Source: Companilactobacillus allii (GTDB lineage: Bacteria > Bacillota > Bacilli > Lactobacillales > Lactobacillaceae). Taken from it: 64,000 nucleotides of DNA. Where the stretch lies: assembly GCF_001971585.1 (NCBI RefSeq), contig NZ_CP019323.1, forward strand, positions 1,292,053-1,356,052, read 5' to 3'. Positions 24,119-35,219 of this stretch are shown here, in pieces. Below the pieces are notes generated by a model. The model made no database searches. It had not been told where the DNA came from and saw only the letters and a list, made by a program, of their open reading frames with translations. The first letter of the stretch is position 1, and every line of letters starts with the position of its first letter. The position numbers were made by a program, and so were the translations under genes.

Positions 24119-25036
24119 CTACATTGTGGCAAATTTTTCTTTGATAGTTTCAGCAGAATTTTTAAAACTAGCTTTTTCATCATCTGTTAATGGAATAGTG
24201 TTCACAAATTCCACACCGTTTTTGCCAATTACGGCCGATTGTCCGATATAGGTATCGAATTCTTCATTGTAACAAGATACGGGACATTCTAGCTTGGCAT
24301 CTGACAAGACGGCTTCAGCTAGTTTGACGGCACATGTAGCAATACCGAAGCTGGTATAACCTTTTCCCTGATAGACTGACCAACCGCCAAGTCTAATCTC
24401 TTTTTCGAGTGCTGTGTAATCGAGAACTTGTCCTTGTTGTTTAGCGAATTCTTCTAGTGGGTGACTGTTAACTTGAACACTGGACCAAGCAACAAATTGG
24501 GAATCACCGTGTTCGCCGAGCGTATATCCAGCAACATTCTTGGAATTGGTATCAAATTGTTCAGAAACAACTCTTTGCATTCTGGCAGTATCTAAAAAGG
24601 TACCAGTACCGAATACTTGAGAGGTTGATAAACCTGTGGATTGTTGTAAATACTGGGTGATTGCGTCACAAGGATTAGTAGTATCAATAACTATTCCATT
24701 GAATCCTGATGCCTTTAATTGAGGAGCAATATTCTTCACGCTAGCACTAGTATATTCAAACTCTGCCCAACGATTACCACTTTCTTTAGCAGCATCAATT
24801 TTACCGGCTGTCATAAAGACAATATCAGCATCTGAAAGGTCGGCATAGTTTTGGATTTTAATCTGTGTAGTTGTGTCGAGTCTTGCTTGAGCATCTTCTA
24901 GATCCAATTGCTCTGCGACAGCTTTACCTTCATTGGTATCAATAAGAACTAATTCGTCAGCAATTCCTTTTGTTACCAGTGTATAGGCGATAGTCACGCC
25001 AACGTGACCTATACCGATGATTCCAAATTTTCTCAT
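24119..25036 (-). CDS. L-2-hydroxyisocaproate dehydrogenase-like (LDH/MDH family)
   Basis: NAD-dependent 2-hydroxyacid dehydrogenase of 305 residues. The NAD motif GIIGIGHVG spans residues 5-13. Asp150 and Arg152 lie in GTFLDTARMQR, and the catalytic His176 in LGEHGDSQF. The substrate loop region and segments such as FVAWSSVQV and GKGYTSFGIATCAVKLAEAVL resemble Weissella L-HicDH more than true L-LDH. It would reduce 2-ketoisocaproate and similar keto acids. The upstream neighbour on the same strand is the branched-chain aminotransferase that makes those keto acids. Lactate as substrate cannot be excluded. Confidence 0.85.
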   Translation of the reverse strand: MRKFGIIGIGHVGVTIAYTLVTKGIADELVLIDTNEGKAVAEQLDLEDAQARLDTTTQIKIQNYADLSDADIVFMTAGKIDAAKESGNRWAEFEYTSASVKNIAPQLKASGFNGIVIDTTNPCDAITQYLQQSTGLSTSQVFGTGTFLDTARMQRVVSEQFDTNSKNVAGYTLGEHGDSQFVAWSSVQVNSHPLEEFAKQQGQVLDYTALEKEIRLGGWSVYQGKGYTSFGIATCAVKLAEAVLSDAKLECPVSCYNEEFDTYIGQSAVIGKNGVEFVNTIPLTDDEKASFKNSAETIKEKFATM

Positions 25037-25112
25037 TTTGTTTTTTTTCCTTAGTTTTTTGGTTGAATGAACTTCAAAGATGATTATGCGTTACTTTTCT
25101 GCTTTCTGGTTG

Positions 25113-25229
25113 AAACGAGCTACAAAGAGACAAACCTCTGCGCTTACTACGATTAATAACTGCACTAACTTCGTTAGCACAATTATTAACCTAGGTAATG
25201 CTCAAGGTTTAACCGTCACTTTTCCGCTC
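25113..25229 (-). repeat. Structured hairpin repeat, subfamily 2, copy C3
   Basis: Minus-strand unit with inner hairpin GTGCTAAC-GAA-GTTAGTGC. Compared with copy A, both sides of the stem changed together (C to T and G to A). A truncated start of a further unit is visible at about 25088-25108. Confidence 0.82.
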
Positions 25230-25236
25230 TCTGGTC

Positions 25237-25353
25237 GAAAACGAGCTACACAAAGCAACTTTCTGCGCTTACTACGAATAACAAATGCACCAACTTCGTT
25301 GGCACCTTCGTTATCCTAGGTAATGCTCAAAAGTTAACCGCTTTGTTCCGCTC
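25237..25353 (-). repeat. Structured hairpin repeat, subfamily 2, copy C2
   Basis: Minus-strand unit, about four differences from copy A at 21330-21446. Inner hairpin GTGCCAAC-GAA-GTTGGTGC. Confidence 0.85.
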
Positions 25354-25362
25354 TCTTATTCG

Positions 25363-25475
25363 AAAACGAGCTACAAAGGCCAGATTCCTGCGCCTGCTAC
25401 AGATATCAAATGCATCACTACGTGATACCTTCGCTATCTTAGGCAGTGCTCAGAATCTCCCGGCCTTTTTCGCTC
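25363..25475 (-). repeat. Structured hairpin repeat, subfamily 2, copy C1
   Basis: Minus-strand unit starting within 2-3 nt of the aminotransferase stop codon. It is nearly identical to copy B at 21455-21566. The gap 25037-25477 is filled by units C1-C3 plus the hicD SD and presumably its promoter. Confidence 0.85.
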
Positions 25476-25477
25476 TC

Positions 25478-26509
25478 TTATTCGACGACTTGTACCCATC
25501 CTTCAGGGGCCTCAACTGTACCAAATTGAATTCCTGTTAATTCGTCGTATAGTTTCTTTGTTACTGGTCCTACTTCTGTTTCACTGTAGAATACGTGTAG
25601 GTTGCCGTTGTGTTCCAATCCTCCGATAGGGGAGATAACTGCTGCTGTTCCGCAGGCTCCGGCTTCTTTGAATCTGTCTAGTTGGTCAATAAATACGTCT
25701 CCTTCTTCAACTCCTAGGCCTAGTCTGTGTTCAGCAAGCCATAGTAGTGAGTATTTTGTGATTGAAGGTAGGATTGATGGTGATTTTGGTGTGACGAATA
25801 CGTTGTCTTTTGTGATACCAAAGAAGTTGGCTGATCCGACTTCTTCGATCTTTTTGTGTTCTACTGGATCAAGATAGACACAGTCGGCAAATCCATCTTT
25901 GTGTGCTTTTTCTCCGGGTAGTAGTGAGGCGGCGTAATTACCACCGACTTTGGATTGGCCGGTACCTTTATGTGCAGCACGGTCATATTGTGATGTGGTG
26001 AAGTTAACGGGTGTCATTCCACCTTTGAAGTAAGAACCTACTGGCATAGCAAAAATGGTGAATGTGTATTCTGGAGCTGCATGAACACCAATTGTTGAAC
26101 CTGAACCGATTAGAAGGGGACGAAGATAAAGTGTTGCTCCTGTACCATATGGGGGTACAAAGTCAGCGTTTGCCTTAACGACTTGTTTGACAGCTTCAAC
26201 GAACTTGTCTTCTGGGAACACTGGCATAAGTAGTCTTTCGGCCGAATTTCTTAAACGGGCTGCATTACGATCTGGTCTGAACAATTGAATCTTGTTGTCT
26301 GGTGTACGGTATGCTTTCATTCCTTCAAAAGCACCTTGACCATAATGTAGTACAACGGCAGCTTCATTCAATGGAAGTGTACTGTTGTCAGTAAGGCCAC
26401 CATCTTGCCAGTCGCCGTCTTTCCAATGGGCTGTATATCGATAAGGTAAGTCCATATATTCGAATCCTAAGTTATTCCAATCTAGTTTAGATGCATCTGC
26501 TTTTGCCAT
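25478..26509 (-). CDS. ilvE: Branched-chain amino acid aminotransferase
   Basis: PLP fold-type IV aminotransferase of 343 residues, class II BCAT type. It shows QGAFEGMKAYR (about 77-87), an Arg-rich LFRPDRNAARLRNSAERLLMP segment, the PLP lysine in GQSKVGGNYAASL (about 190-202) and EEVGSANFFG (about 223-232). It interconverts Leu/Ile/Val and their 2-keto acids. It is followed on the same strand by the hydroxyisocaproate dehydrogenase-like gene, a pairing that makes sense for amino acid catabolism. The ATG has SD AGGAGAAA. Confidence 0.94.
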   Translation of the reverse strand: MAKADASKLDWNNLGFEYMDLPYRYTAHWKDGDWQDGGLTDNSTLPLNEAAVVLHYGQGAFEGMKAYRTPDNKIQLFRPDRNAARLRNSAERLLMPVFPEDKFVEAVKQVVKANADFVPPYGTGATLYLRPLLIGSGSTIGVHAAPEYTFTIFAMPVGSYFKGGMTPVNFTTSQYDRAAHKGTGQSKVGGNYAASLLPGEKAHKDGFADCVYLDPVEHKKIEEVGSANFFGITKDNVFVTPKSPSILPSITKYSLLWLAEHRLGLGVEEGDVFIDQLDRFKEAGACGTAAVISPIGGLEHNGNLHVFYSETEVGPVTKKLYDELTGIQFGTVEAPEGWVQVVE

Positions 26510-26664
26510 AAATATTTCTCCTTTATTATTAAAAATTATTAGAAAATAATTAATAACTATAATAGTTCTAGTACTGGTAATAAGTCAATGGTGAAATGGT
26601 AAATCAAATAAATGTCTTTAAAAATTAGAATTAATTTAATGTACAATGATTCCTTATGTATAAA

Positions 26665-26700
26665 GCAAAAAAATTGGCGTTCACTTATGTGAATACCAAT
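26665..26700 (-). terminator. Terminator after galR
   Basis: On the minus strand the stem ATTGGTATTCAC/GTGAACGCCAAT with a 4-nt loop is followed by TTTTTTT. It ends the gal operon. Confidence 0.88.
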
Positions 26701-26714
26701 CTTTATCTTCGTTC

Positions 26715-29175
<2,461 letters not shown>

Positions 29176-29176
<1 letters not shown>

Positions 29177-30354
29177 TATTCACCCACCTCGGATAATTCT
29201 TTTGGTCCATCAGAAATCTCAGCAATATAAAAGTCAGCGTCATATCCAATCTCATCTTTATATGTTTTACCAACATTTGACTTGAAGTTTTCTACTTCGT
29301 CTTTAGCGACAATGGCGATAGCACATCCACCAAATCCTGCACCTGTCATACGGGCACCGAGGACACCTGGCTGTTTCCAAGCTGTTTCCACTAGAGTGTC
29401 TAGTTCTTTACCAGTTACTTCATAGTCGTAATGTAGTGAGATGTGTGAGGCATTGACCAAGCGTCCGAAGCCTTCGATATCGTTGTCATTTAATCTCTTG
29501 ATGGCCTTTAAAGTACGTTGATTTTCGAACACTGCATGTCTGGCACGACGAATCAAGGCATCGTCATTTATCAAATAGTCATATTCGTTGAATTCATCGA
29601 TCGAAAGATCTCCAAGAGAATTGATGTCCAATTTGGTTTGTAATTTCTTTAGAGCTAGTTCACATTCACTACGACGTTCGTTGTATTTGGAATCAGCCAA
29701 TTCACGACGCTTATTTGTGTTCATGATCACGATAACGTTATCTCCAAGTTTAACTGGAGCATATTGGTATTTCATAGTATTGGTATCAAGTAAAATTGCT
29801 TGATCCTTTTTACCCATACCGACAGCAAATTGGTCCATGATACCTGAGTTAACACCAATATAATTATTTTCGTCTTCTTGACCGATTTTTACTAAGTCTA
29901 ATTGGTCTACTTTTAGATCAAAGACTGTATTCAAAATAGTTCCCATCAATAGTTCGATTGATGCAGAAGATGAAAGACCAGCACCATCAGGCAGATTACC
30001 GTGAATGAATAAATTGAAGCCATGATCGAACTTATAGCCACGTTTTGCTAAGAAGTACATGATACCACGGGGATAGTTCACCCAATCGTCTTCTTTTTTG
30101 TAGTCTAAGTCATCGATATTGAAACTAATGATTCCTTTATCAGGAATATTTGCTGAATACATTTGAATTTTTCCGTCATCACGTGCACCATAGGCAGCGT
30201 ATGTACCAATACTAATGGCACAAGGGAACACATTACCACCATTGTAGTCAGTGTGTTCACCGATTAGATTGATTCTTCCGGGGGAAAAGAAAAGTCTCTC
30301 GGCTGAGGATTTAAATATGTTTTGATAGTCTGAAAGAAGGTCGTTGTTATTCAT
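29176..30354 (-). CDS. galK: Galactokinase
   Basis: GHMP kinase of 392 residues phosphorylating galactose. It shows the galactokinase signature GRINLIGEHTDYNGG (about 26-40), the ATP loop PDGAGLSSSASIE (about 122-134) and the C-terminal GARMTGAGFGGC. First gene of the galK-galT-galR operon. SD TGGAGAAA. It is controlled by the operators and cre-like site upstream. Confidence 0.96.
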
Positions 30355-30374
30355 AAGTTTTTCTCCATATTTAT

Positions 30375-30451
30375 TTAGTAAATGTTTACTAACTTATGAT
30401 AACGCTTTCTTTTGACTGGTGCAATAACTTGTGTTAGTAAACGTTTGGTAA
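30375..30451 (-). promoter_or_regulatory. galK promoter with two GalR operators and a cre-like site
   Basis: Minus-strand promoter TTGCAC (30424-30419), 17 bp, TATCAT (30401-30396). Operator-like palindromes TTAGTAAATGTTTACTAA (30375-30392) and TTAGTAAACGTTTGGTAA (30434-30451) flank it. ATGATAACGCTTTCT (30396-30410, plus strand) matches the CcpA cre consensus except at the last A and covers the -10. Confidence 0.8.
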
Positions 30452-30564
30452 ACAAAAATAATTGTTAGCTTGCAACGTAATATATAATAGTAATATTAAT
30501 CAAATATGTTATGATTTAAGCAATACTTTCATATTATATATTGAAGGAAAAAGAGGACGAATTT

Positions 30565-31431
30565 ATGCCAACGGCAATTGTGACGGATACGGCTTCATAT
30601 TTAACGTCGGAACAAATAAAAGAATTTAACATCACTGTTCTGCCAATTACAGTTATTTTGGGAAATAAACAATATAAAGAAACCGAAGAATTAGGATTAG
30701 ACAAATTTTACGATTATTTAAAAACTGAAGATGAATTACCAACAACAGCTCAAGTTTCAATGGGACAAATCGAAGAGGCCTATGACAGGTTAGTATCAGA
30801 GGGATACGATAAGATTATTTCTATTCATTTATCAAGTGGAATTACTAGTTTCATGGATAATTTGAGAATGTTCTGTAAGGAATATGACAAAGCAGAAGTA
30901 TTTCCGTTTGATTCATTAGTTGCCAGTGCTGGGGAAGCAAACTTGGTATTACTAGCCGGTAAATTGGTACAAGAAGGACAGAGTCCTGAAGATATCGTAC
31001 CTAAGTTAAAGATGCTTCGTGACACTATGGAAGTCAGATTTGCAGTTGATAATTTGAATCACCTAATGCGTACAGGACGTTTGAGTAATAGATCAGCCAT
31101 TATTGGTAATTTATTAAATATCAAACCAATGTTAACTTTTGATGATGAAGGTAAGATTATCGCCATAGGTAAAGAACGCACAATGAAACGAGTCTTCAGA
31201 CTTATGTGTGACAAAATTCAAGAAACACTAGATAATGTTGATTATAAAGTCCATGCAACCATCATTGATGCTAATAATCAAGAGTTGTCAGATTCTTGGG
31301 CACAAGATTTGCAAGAGAAGTTTCCAAATGTTCGAGTAACACAAAGTTCACTGGGACCAGCTATTAGTGTCCATACAGGTGAAAAGACAATGGGAATTAT
31401 TTGGGAGATGGATTGGCAGACAGTTAAGTAA
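30565..31431 (+). CDS. DegV family fatty acid-binding protein
   Basis: A 288-residue DegV/FakB-type protein: TAIVTDTASYLTSEQ start, then TAQVS (about 75), the SSGITSF ligand loop (about 92-98) and a RTGRLSNRSAIIG segment. In Firmicutes such proteins bind fatty acids and present them to the FakA kinase. Which fatty acid is used cannot be told. The start is ATG 30565 with SD GAGG rather than the upstream TTG 30541. A hairpin repeat begins directly after the stop. Confidence 0.88.
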   Translation: MPTAIVTDTASYLTSEQIKEFNITVLPITVILGNKQYKETEELGLDKFYDYLKTEDELPTTAQVSMGQIEEAYDRLVSEGYDKIISIHLSSGITSFMDNLRMFCKEYDKAEVFPFDSLVASAGEANLVLLAGKLVQEGQSPEDIVPKLKMLRDTMEVRFAVDNLNHLMRTGRLSNRSAIIGNLLNIKPMLTFDDEGKIIAIGKERTMKRVFRLMCDKIQETLDNVDYKVHATIIDANNQELSDSWAQDLQEKFPNVRVTQSSLGPAISVHTGEKTMGIIWEMDWQTVK

Positions 31432-31550
31432 AGAGCGCCACAACACGCGGTTAATTTCCGAGCATTAACGCAAATAATCCTGGTATTCACGAAAGTGAAT
31501 ATCAGGATTATTTTTGTTAAGCAGAAGAAATAGCGTGTTGTGGCGCATTT
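31432..31550 (+). repeat. Structured hairpin repeat, subfamily 1, copy R2
   Basis: It begins at the base after the degV stop. Outer arms GCGCCACAACACGC/GCGTGTTGTGGCGC pair perfectly over 14 bp. Loop halves are GGTTAATTTCCGAGCATTAAC (as two adjoining blocks) and GTTAAGCAGAAGAAAT. The inner hairpin CCTGGTATTCAC-GAAA-GTGAATATCAGG has a following T run, so it may also terminate transcription. Confidence 0.9.
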
Positions 31551-31584
31551 TTCATTACAAATTAATTTTTTTGAAACTTTGCCC

Positions 31585-31615
31585 TTGCCTTGAAGTGACT
31601 TCAAGGTTGTATACT
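31585..31615 (+). promoter_or_regulatory. MerR-type promoter for the 31647-33647 operon
   Basis: TTGCCT (31585-31590) and TATACT (31610-31615) are 19 bp apart. The dyad CCTTGAAG-TGA-CTTCAAGG (31588-31606) fills the spacer. The over-long spacer with a central dyad is the hallmark of MerR-activated promoters. Confidence 0.85.
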
Positions 31616-31646
31616 TCAAAAAGTAAAGTTAATTAGTAAAGGAGTG

Positions 31647-32276
31647 ATGAACATTCAAATTACAATTTTTGGAGCTACAGGAAGCATTGGTCCATTTTTG
31701 ATAGATAAAGCACTAGATCTTGGACATACGATAATAAGTGCAAGCCGAAAACCACAAAATGATACTACTGATGGTGTTAAAAGTATAGTAGTTGACTATG
31801 GAGACACTGAAAGTATTAAAAAGGCTTTAGTAGGTAGTGATGCAGTCATCATTGCACTCGGTGGTAGTAATATTTTAGAGCCAACCAAGAATATTTTACA
31901 TACGTTAGAAACTTATGGTCCTAAGAAAGTAGAAATGATAACTGGATTTGGTTCAGATAAAAAATTACGAAAAGAATTACCATTAAGCCAACAAGTTATG
32001 TTTAATGCAATGAAAGTAACTTTTTCAGCAGTTTTAAAAGTAATGTCACAACAAGTAGAAATAATAAGAAATACAAATGGATTAGATTGGTTAAATGTTC
32101 AACCACCATGGCTAACTTATGATGAGAAGACTGACTATCGTTATGGAGTTGATATAAAAAGTACTGTTAATTCAAAGTTAAGCCGATTGGATTTGGCTGA
32201 TTTTATGATTACACAATTATCACAAAATGAATTAGGTAAAAAATCGGTTAATATAGTTGGTTCTACTAAAAAATAA
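31647..32276 (+). CDS. NAD(P)-binding Rossmann protein, NmrA/atypical SDR type
   Basis: A 209-residue protein with the NAD(P) motif ITIFGATGSIGPF at the N-terminus and an NmrA-like pattern (ALGGSN, then EMITGFGS, then WLNVQPPWL). It probably acts as a reductase or a redox sensor. The substrate is unknown. ATG 31647 is only 2-3 nt from the SD AAGGAG, an unusually tight spacing; GTG at 31644 is the other option. First gene after a MerR-type promoter, 22 bp before the hydrolase. A related protein lies at 37978-38619 under a similar promoter. Confidence 0.8.
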   Translation: MNIQITIFGATGSIGPFLIDKALDLGHTIISASRKPQNDTTDGVKSIVVDYGDTESIKKALVGSDAVIIALGGSNILEPTKNILHTLETYGPKKVEMITGFGSDKKLRKELPLSQQVMFNAMKVTFSAVLKVMSQQVEIIRNTNGLDWLNVQPPWLTYDEKTDYRYGVDIKSTVNSKLSRLDLADFMITQLSQNELGKKSVNIVGSTKK

Positions 32277-32298
32277 AATATTTAAGGAGTATTTATAA

Positions 32299-33231
32299 AT
32301 GAGAAATTTCACTTTTGATTTAGATGAGAATGTAGAAAGAAGAGAGGTTAGATTTAATAACCGATTTGGTATTGAAATTGCTGCAGATTTCTACCTACCA
32401 AAAAATATTGGTGATAAAAAGCTTAGTGGTCTAGTTATTGGTGGTCCTTTTGGAGCTGTTAAAGAGCAAGCTTCAGGACGTTATGCAAATGAAATGGCAA
32501 AAAATGGCTTTGCGGCATTAGCCTTTGACGGTTCATATACTGGTGAAAGTGGTGGTACTCCAAGAAATGTTGCTGCTCCAGATATTAATACTGAAGATTT
32601 CATGGCAGCTGTAGATGGAATCGGTATGCAAAAGAATGTTGATCGTGATAGCATCGGGGTTATTGGTATATGTGGATGGGGTTCACTAGCTTTGAATGCA
32701 GTAGCCATTGACAAACGTGTTAAAGCAGTTGCAACCGTTTCGATGTATGATGCTTCAGCCGGATTTGCAGCTCAACCACTAGAGCAACGTACAGAAATGT
32801 TGAATAATATTGGTAAACAACGCTGGGTGGATGTTGATAATGGAAGTCCTGCAGCAATGTTTGATCAATTACCAAGTAAATTACCAGAAAATGCAGATAT
32901 GGATACAAAGGAAACATTCGAATTTTATCGTACAAAACGTGGTTTCCATGAAAATTCTATCCTTTCAAATGGTCGTTGGAATGCAACAATGCCATTATCA
33001 TTTATGAGCACACCAATTATGAACTATATGGATGAAATATCTCCACGTCCACTATTGTTGATAGCAGGTGAAAATGCATTCTCTAGACCAGCTAGCGAAG
33101 TTGCATACAAAAAAGCTAAAGAGCCAAAGGAATTGATGCTTATTCCTGATGCATGGCATTCAACACTTTATGATAATATGGAAAAAATTCCATTTGTTAA
33201 AATTGTTGATTTCTTCAATGATAGTTTATAA
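32299..33231 (+). CDS. Alpha/beta hydrolase, dienelactone hydrolase-like with Cys nucleophile
   Basis: A 310-residue alpha/beta hydrolase. The nucleophile elbow reads GICGWGS (about residue 117), so Cys takes the usual Ser place, as in dienelactone hydrolases. Acid and base lie towards the C-terminus, with the likely His in PDAWHSTLYD. Related proteins are often annotated as uncharacterised YcjY-like hydrolases. It sits in a MerR-controlled operon between an NmrA-like gene and the merR gene. Confidence 0.82.
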   Translation: MRNFTFDLDENVERREVRFNNRFGIEIAADFYLPKNIGDKKLSGLVIGGPFGAVKEQASGRYANEMAKNGFAALAFDGSYTGESGGTPRNVAAPDINTEDFMAAVDGIGMQKNVDRDSIGVIGICGWGSLALNAVAIDKRVKAVATVSMYDASAGFAAQPLEQRTEMLNNIGKQRWVDVDNGSPAAMFDQLPSKLPENADMDTKETFEFYRTKRGFHENSILSNGRWNATMPLSFMSTPIMNYMDEISPRPLLLIAGENAFSRPASEVAYKKAKEPKELMLIPDAWHSTLYDNMEKIPFVKIVDFFNDSL

Positions 33232-33254
33232 TTAAGCTAACTTGAGGTGATAAG

Positions 33255-33647
33255 ATGCAGATTAAAGAAATTTCAGATAGATTAGATATTCGACCAGAAA
33301 CGATTCGTTATTGGGAAAAAGTTGGACTAGTCAGTCCAAGCAGTAGGACAAAGTCTGGATATCGTGATTATGATGAGACGAATGTTGAATGGATACAATA
33401 TGTTAAGTGTCTGAGAGTGATTGGAGTTCCAATTGAGAATATCAAGAAATATAATGAATTATTCTTAATAGGTGATAGTACCATTAACGAACGTAAGAAT
33501 ATTATAATTGATCAACGTCAGCATTTGATTGATCAAATCAAAGAGTTTGAATCTGCACTTGAATTGGCTGATAATAAAATTAAAAATTATGAAAAAATGA
33601 TATTACCCGTTGAACGTGAACTTAAGAATAAAAGTAATATAAAATAA
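33255..33647 (+). CDS. MerR family regulator
   Basis: A 130-residue regulator with the N-terminal MerR winged helix QIKEISDRLDIRPETIRYWE, the following VGLVSPSSRTKSGYRDYDE wing, and a C-terminal coiled-coil dimer helix (about 85-120). It has no obvious metal-binding cysteines, so it belongs to the organic or redox-signal group. It probably controls its own operon and the operon at 38619 through the CCTTGAAG dyads (inference). Confidence 0.9.
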   Translation: MQIKEISDRLDIRPETIRYWEKVGLVSPSSRTKSGYRDYDETNVEWIQYVKCLRVIGVPIENIKKYNELFLIGDSTINERKNIIIDQRQHLIDQIKEFESALELADNKIKNYEKMILPVERELKNKSNIK

Positions 33648-33690
33648 AGGACTTTAACATTCACTTTGTGAATATTAGAGCCCTTTATTT
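33641..33690. terminator. Bidirectional terminator between merR and the MFS gene
   Basis: Stem AATAAAGG..CTTTAACATTCAC/GTGAATATTAGAG..CCTTTATT with a 3-nt loop. A- and T-rich flanks serve both converging genes. Confidence 0.85.
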
Positions 33691-35067
33691 TTATTCAACA
33701 GCATTTCTAGAAACTAACCAATGAGTCATTACTAGACAGACTACAATCATCAAAAGAGACACGACAAAACCAATTTTGATACCAGCTAATTCACTAGCTA
33801 AGTAATTACCTGGATTTGCACGAGTGGACATACTGATTATCCCGACTAGTAAGGCAGTACCAAAAGAAGCTGCCACTTGTCTCAAAGTATTATATGTCGC
33901 AACGCCATCTGGTAGGATTTTGTTAGGAATAGATGCAAGTGCTTGAGTTTGGATCGGAATCAAAACTTGGCACAAGCCCATTTGTCGGATAGTTTGACCT
34001 AATGTCACTATCAGGATAGGCGTGGATAAGGTTGTGAATGATTGTAATCCTGTACCGATGCAATCGATGATGAGTCCTGAGATAACTAAGCGTTTGACGC
34101 CGAATCTGTCATATAATCGTCCACTTATCGGGGACATTATTGCTGTGAAAGTGGCTCCGGGCAATACAACCAGACCAGATTGTAGGGCACTGTAGTGCAT
34201 GACATTTTGGACCAAGATAGGGATGATGATCGAGTTACTATACATCGTCACCATTAGAATCATATTTATTATCACTGCAATATTGTATTGCTTGTAGTTA
34301 AAAATCTTAAAATTAATGAATGGGGATTCATCGTGTCGCTGAGTAAGCACGAACAATACTAAGATTACAATCCCAATCAATGTGGCACCACCAATATTAA
34401 AGGTAAGAAAGTCAGTTGTTCCAATATTTGAGAGTCCATATAATAGGAACAATAATCCCAAACTTGAGAGAATTAAGCCCTTAGTATTGAATTTCAATTT
34501 GGTTTCTTGATGATCGTTTGTAAGGAAAATAATTGATAAGATAATATTTATTGCTGTAAAAGGTATTACTAAAATGAACAAATAACGCCAAGATAGGACT
34601 GACAATACAAAACCTGACATAGTTGGGCCGATTACCGGAGCAAAGTTGAACGCTAATCCAATTATCCCCATAATCTTACCTTGATTATGCCGAGTGGCTG
34701 AATTCATCGCTGAAACATTGACCAACGGCATCATGACACCAGCGCCAATGGCTTGAATCATTCTTCCGGTAATTAAGAAGACATATTGTTGTGATAATGC
34801 ACCGAAGATTGTTCCTAGTAAGAATATAGTTGAGAAGAATAGATAAAGTTTTTTGAATGAGAATTTCTTCAATAAATAGGCACTGGTAGGAATCATCAGT
34901 GCATTGACCAAGATATAACCATTAGTCAGCCATTGACCCATCGATGTGGTGATGGAGAATGTCTTCATAATTGATGGTAAAGCAGTACTCATCAAAGTTG
35001 AACTCAATACTCCGAAAAAGCTTCCGATGGTAATAATAGCAAGGGATAATTTGGTTCTTTTGTTCAT
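33691..35067 (-). CDS. MFS drug:H+ antiporter, DHA2 (EmrB/QacA) type
   Basis: A 458-residue membrane transporter with 12-14 predicted helices. It shows the DHA2-type opening STLMSTALPSI, the motif A region ISGRLYDRFGVKRLVI (about 305-320) and the antiporter motif C region GLAFNFAPVIGPTMSGF (about 140-156). The substrate is unknown. It converges on the merR gene. Being next to a MerR operon could mean shared stress response, but it has its own promoter region. Confidence 0.88.
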   Translation of the reverse strand: MNKRTKLSLAIITIGSFFGVLSSTLMSTALPSIMKTFSITTSMGQWLTNGYILVNALMIPTSAYLLKKFSFKKLYLFFSTIFLLGTIFGALSQQYVFLITGRMIQAIGAGVMMPLVNVSAMNSATRHNQGKIMGIIGLAFNFAPVIGPTMSGFVLSVLSWRYLFILVIPFTAINIILSIIFLTNDHQETKLKFNTKGLILSSLGLLFLLYGLSNIGTTDFLTFNIGGATLIGIVILVLFVLTQRHDESPFINFKIFNYKQYNIAVIINMILMVTMYSNSIIIPILVQNVMHYSALQSGLVVLPGATFTAIMSPISGRLYDRFGVKRLVISGLIIDCIGTGLQSFTTLSTPILIVTLGQTIRQMGLCQVLIPIQTQALASIPNKILPDGVATYNTLRQVAASFGTALLVGIISMSTRANPGNYLASELAGIKIGFVVSLLMIVVCLVMTHWLVSRNAVE

Positions 35068-35154
35068 AAAAACTTACACTTCCTTAAAATAAGTTAAAAA
35101 CACGACTTTTCTTATCATCAGGTTAATGAAGTGGTTTGTCAAATTAATCTAGAA

Positions 35155-35182
35155 TTGACATTGTTAAAAGTTAGATTATTAT
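35155..35182 (+). promoter_or_regulatory. Promoter of the GNAT gene
   Basis: TTGACA (35155-35160), 16 bp, TATTAT (35177-35182), about 38 bp before the ATG. Confidence 0.6.
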
Positions 35183-35219
35183 TAGAAATATTGAATCATA
35201 TCTATAGGGAGTGAAGCGC

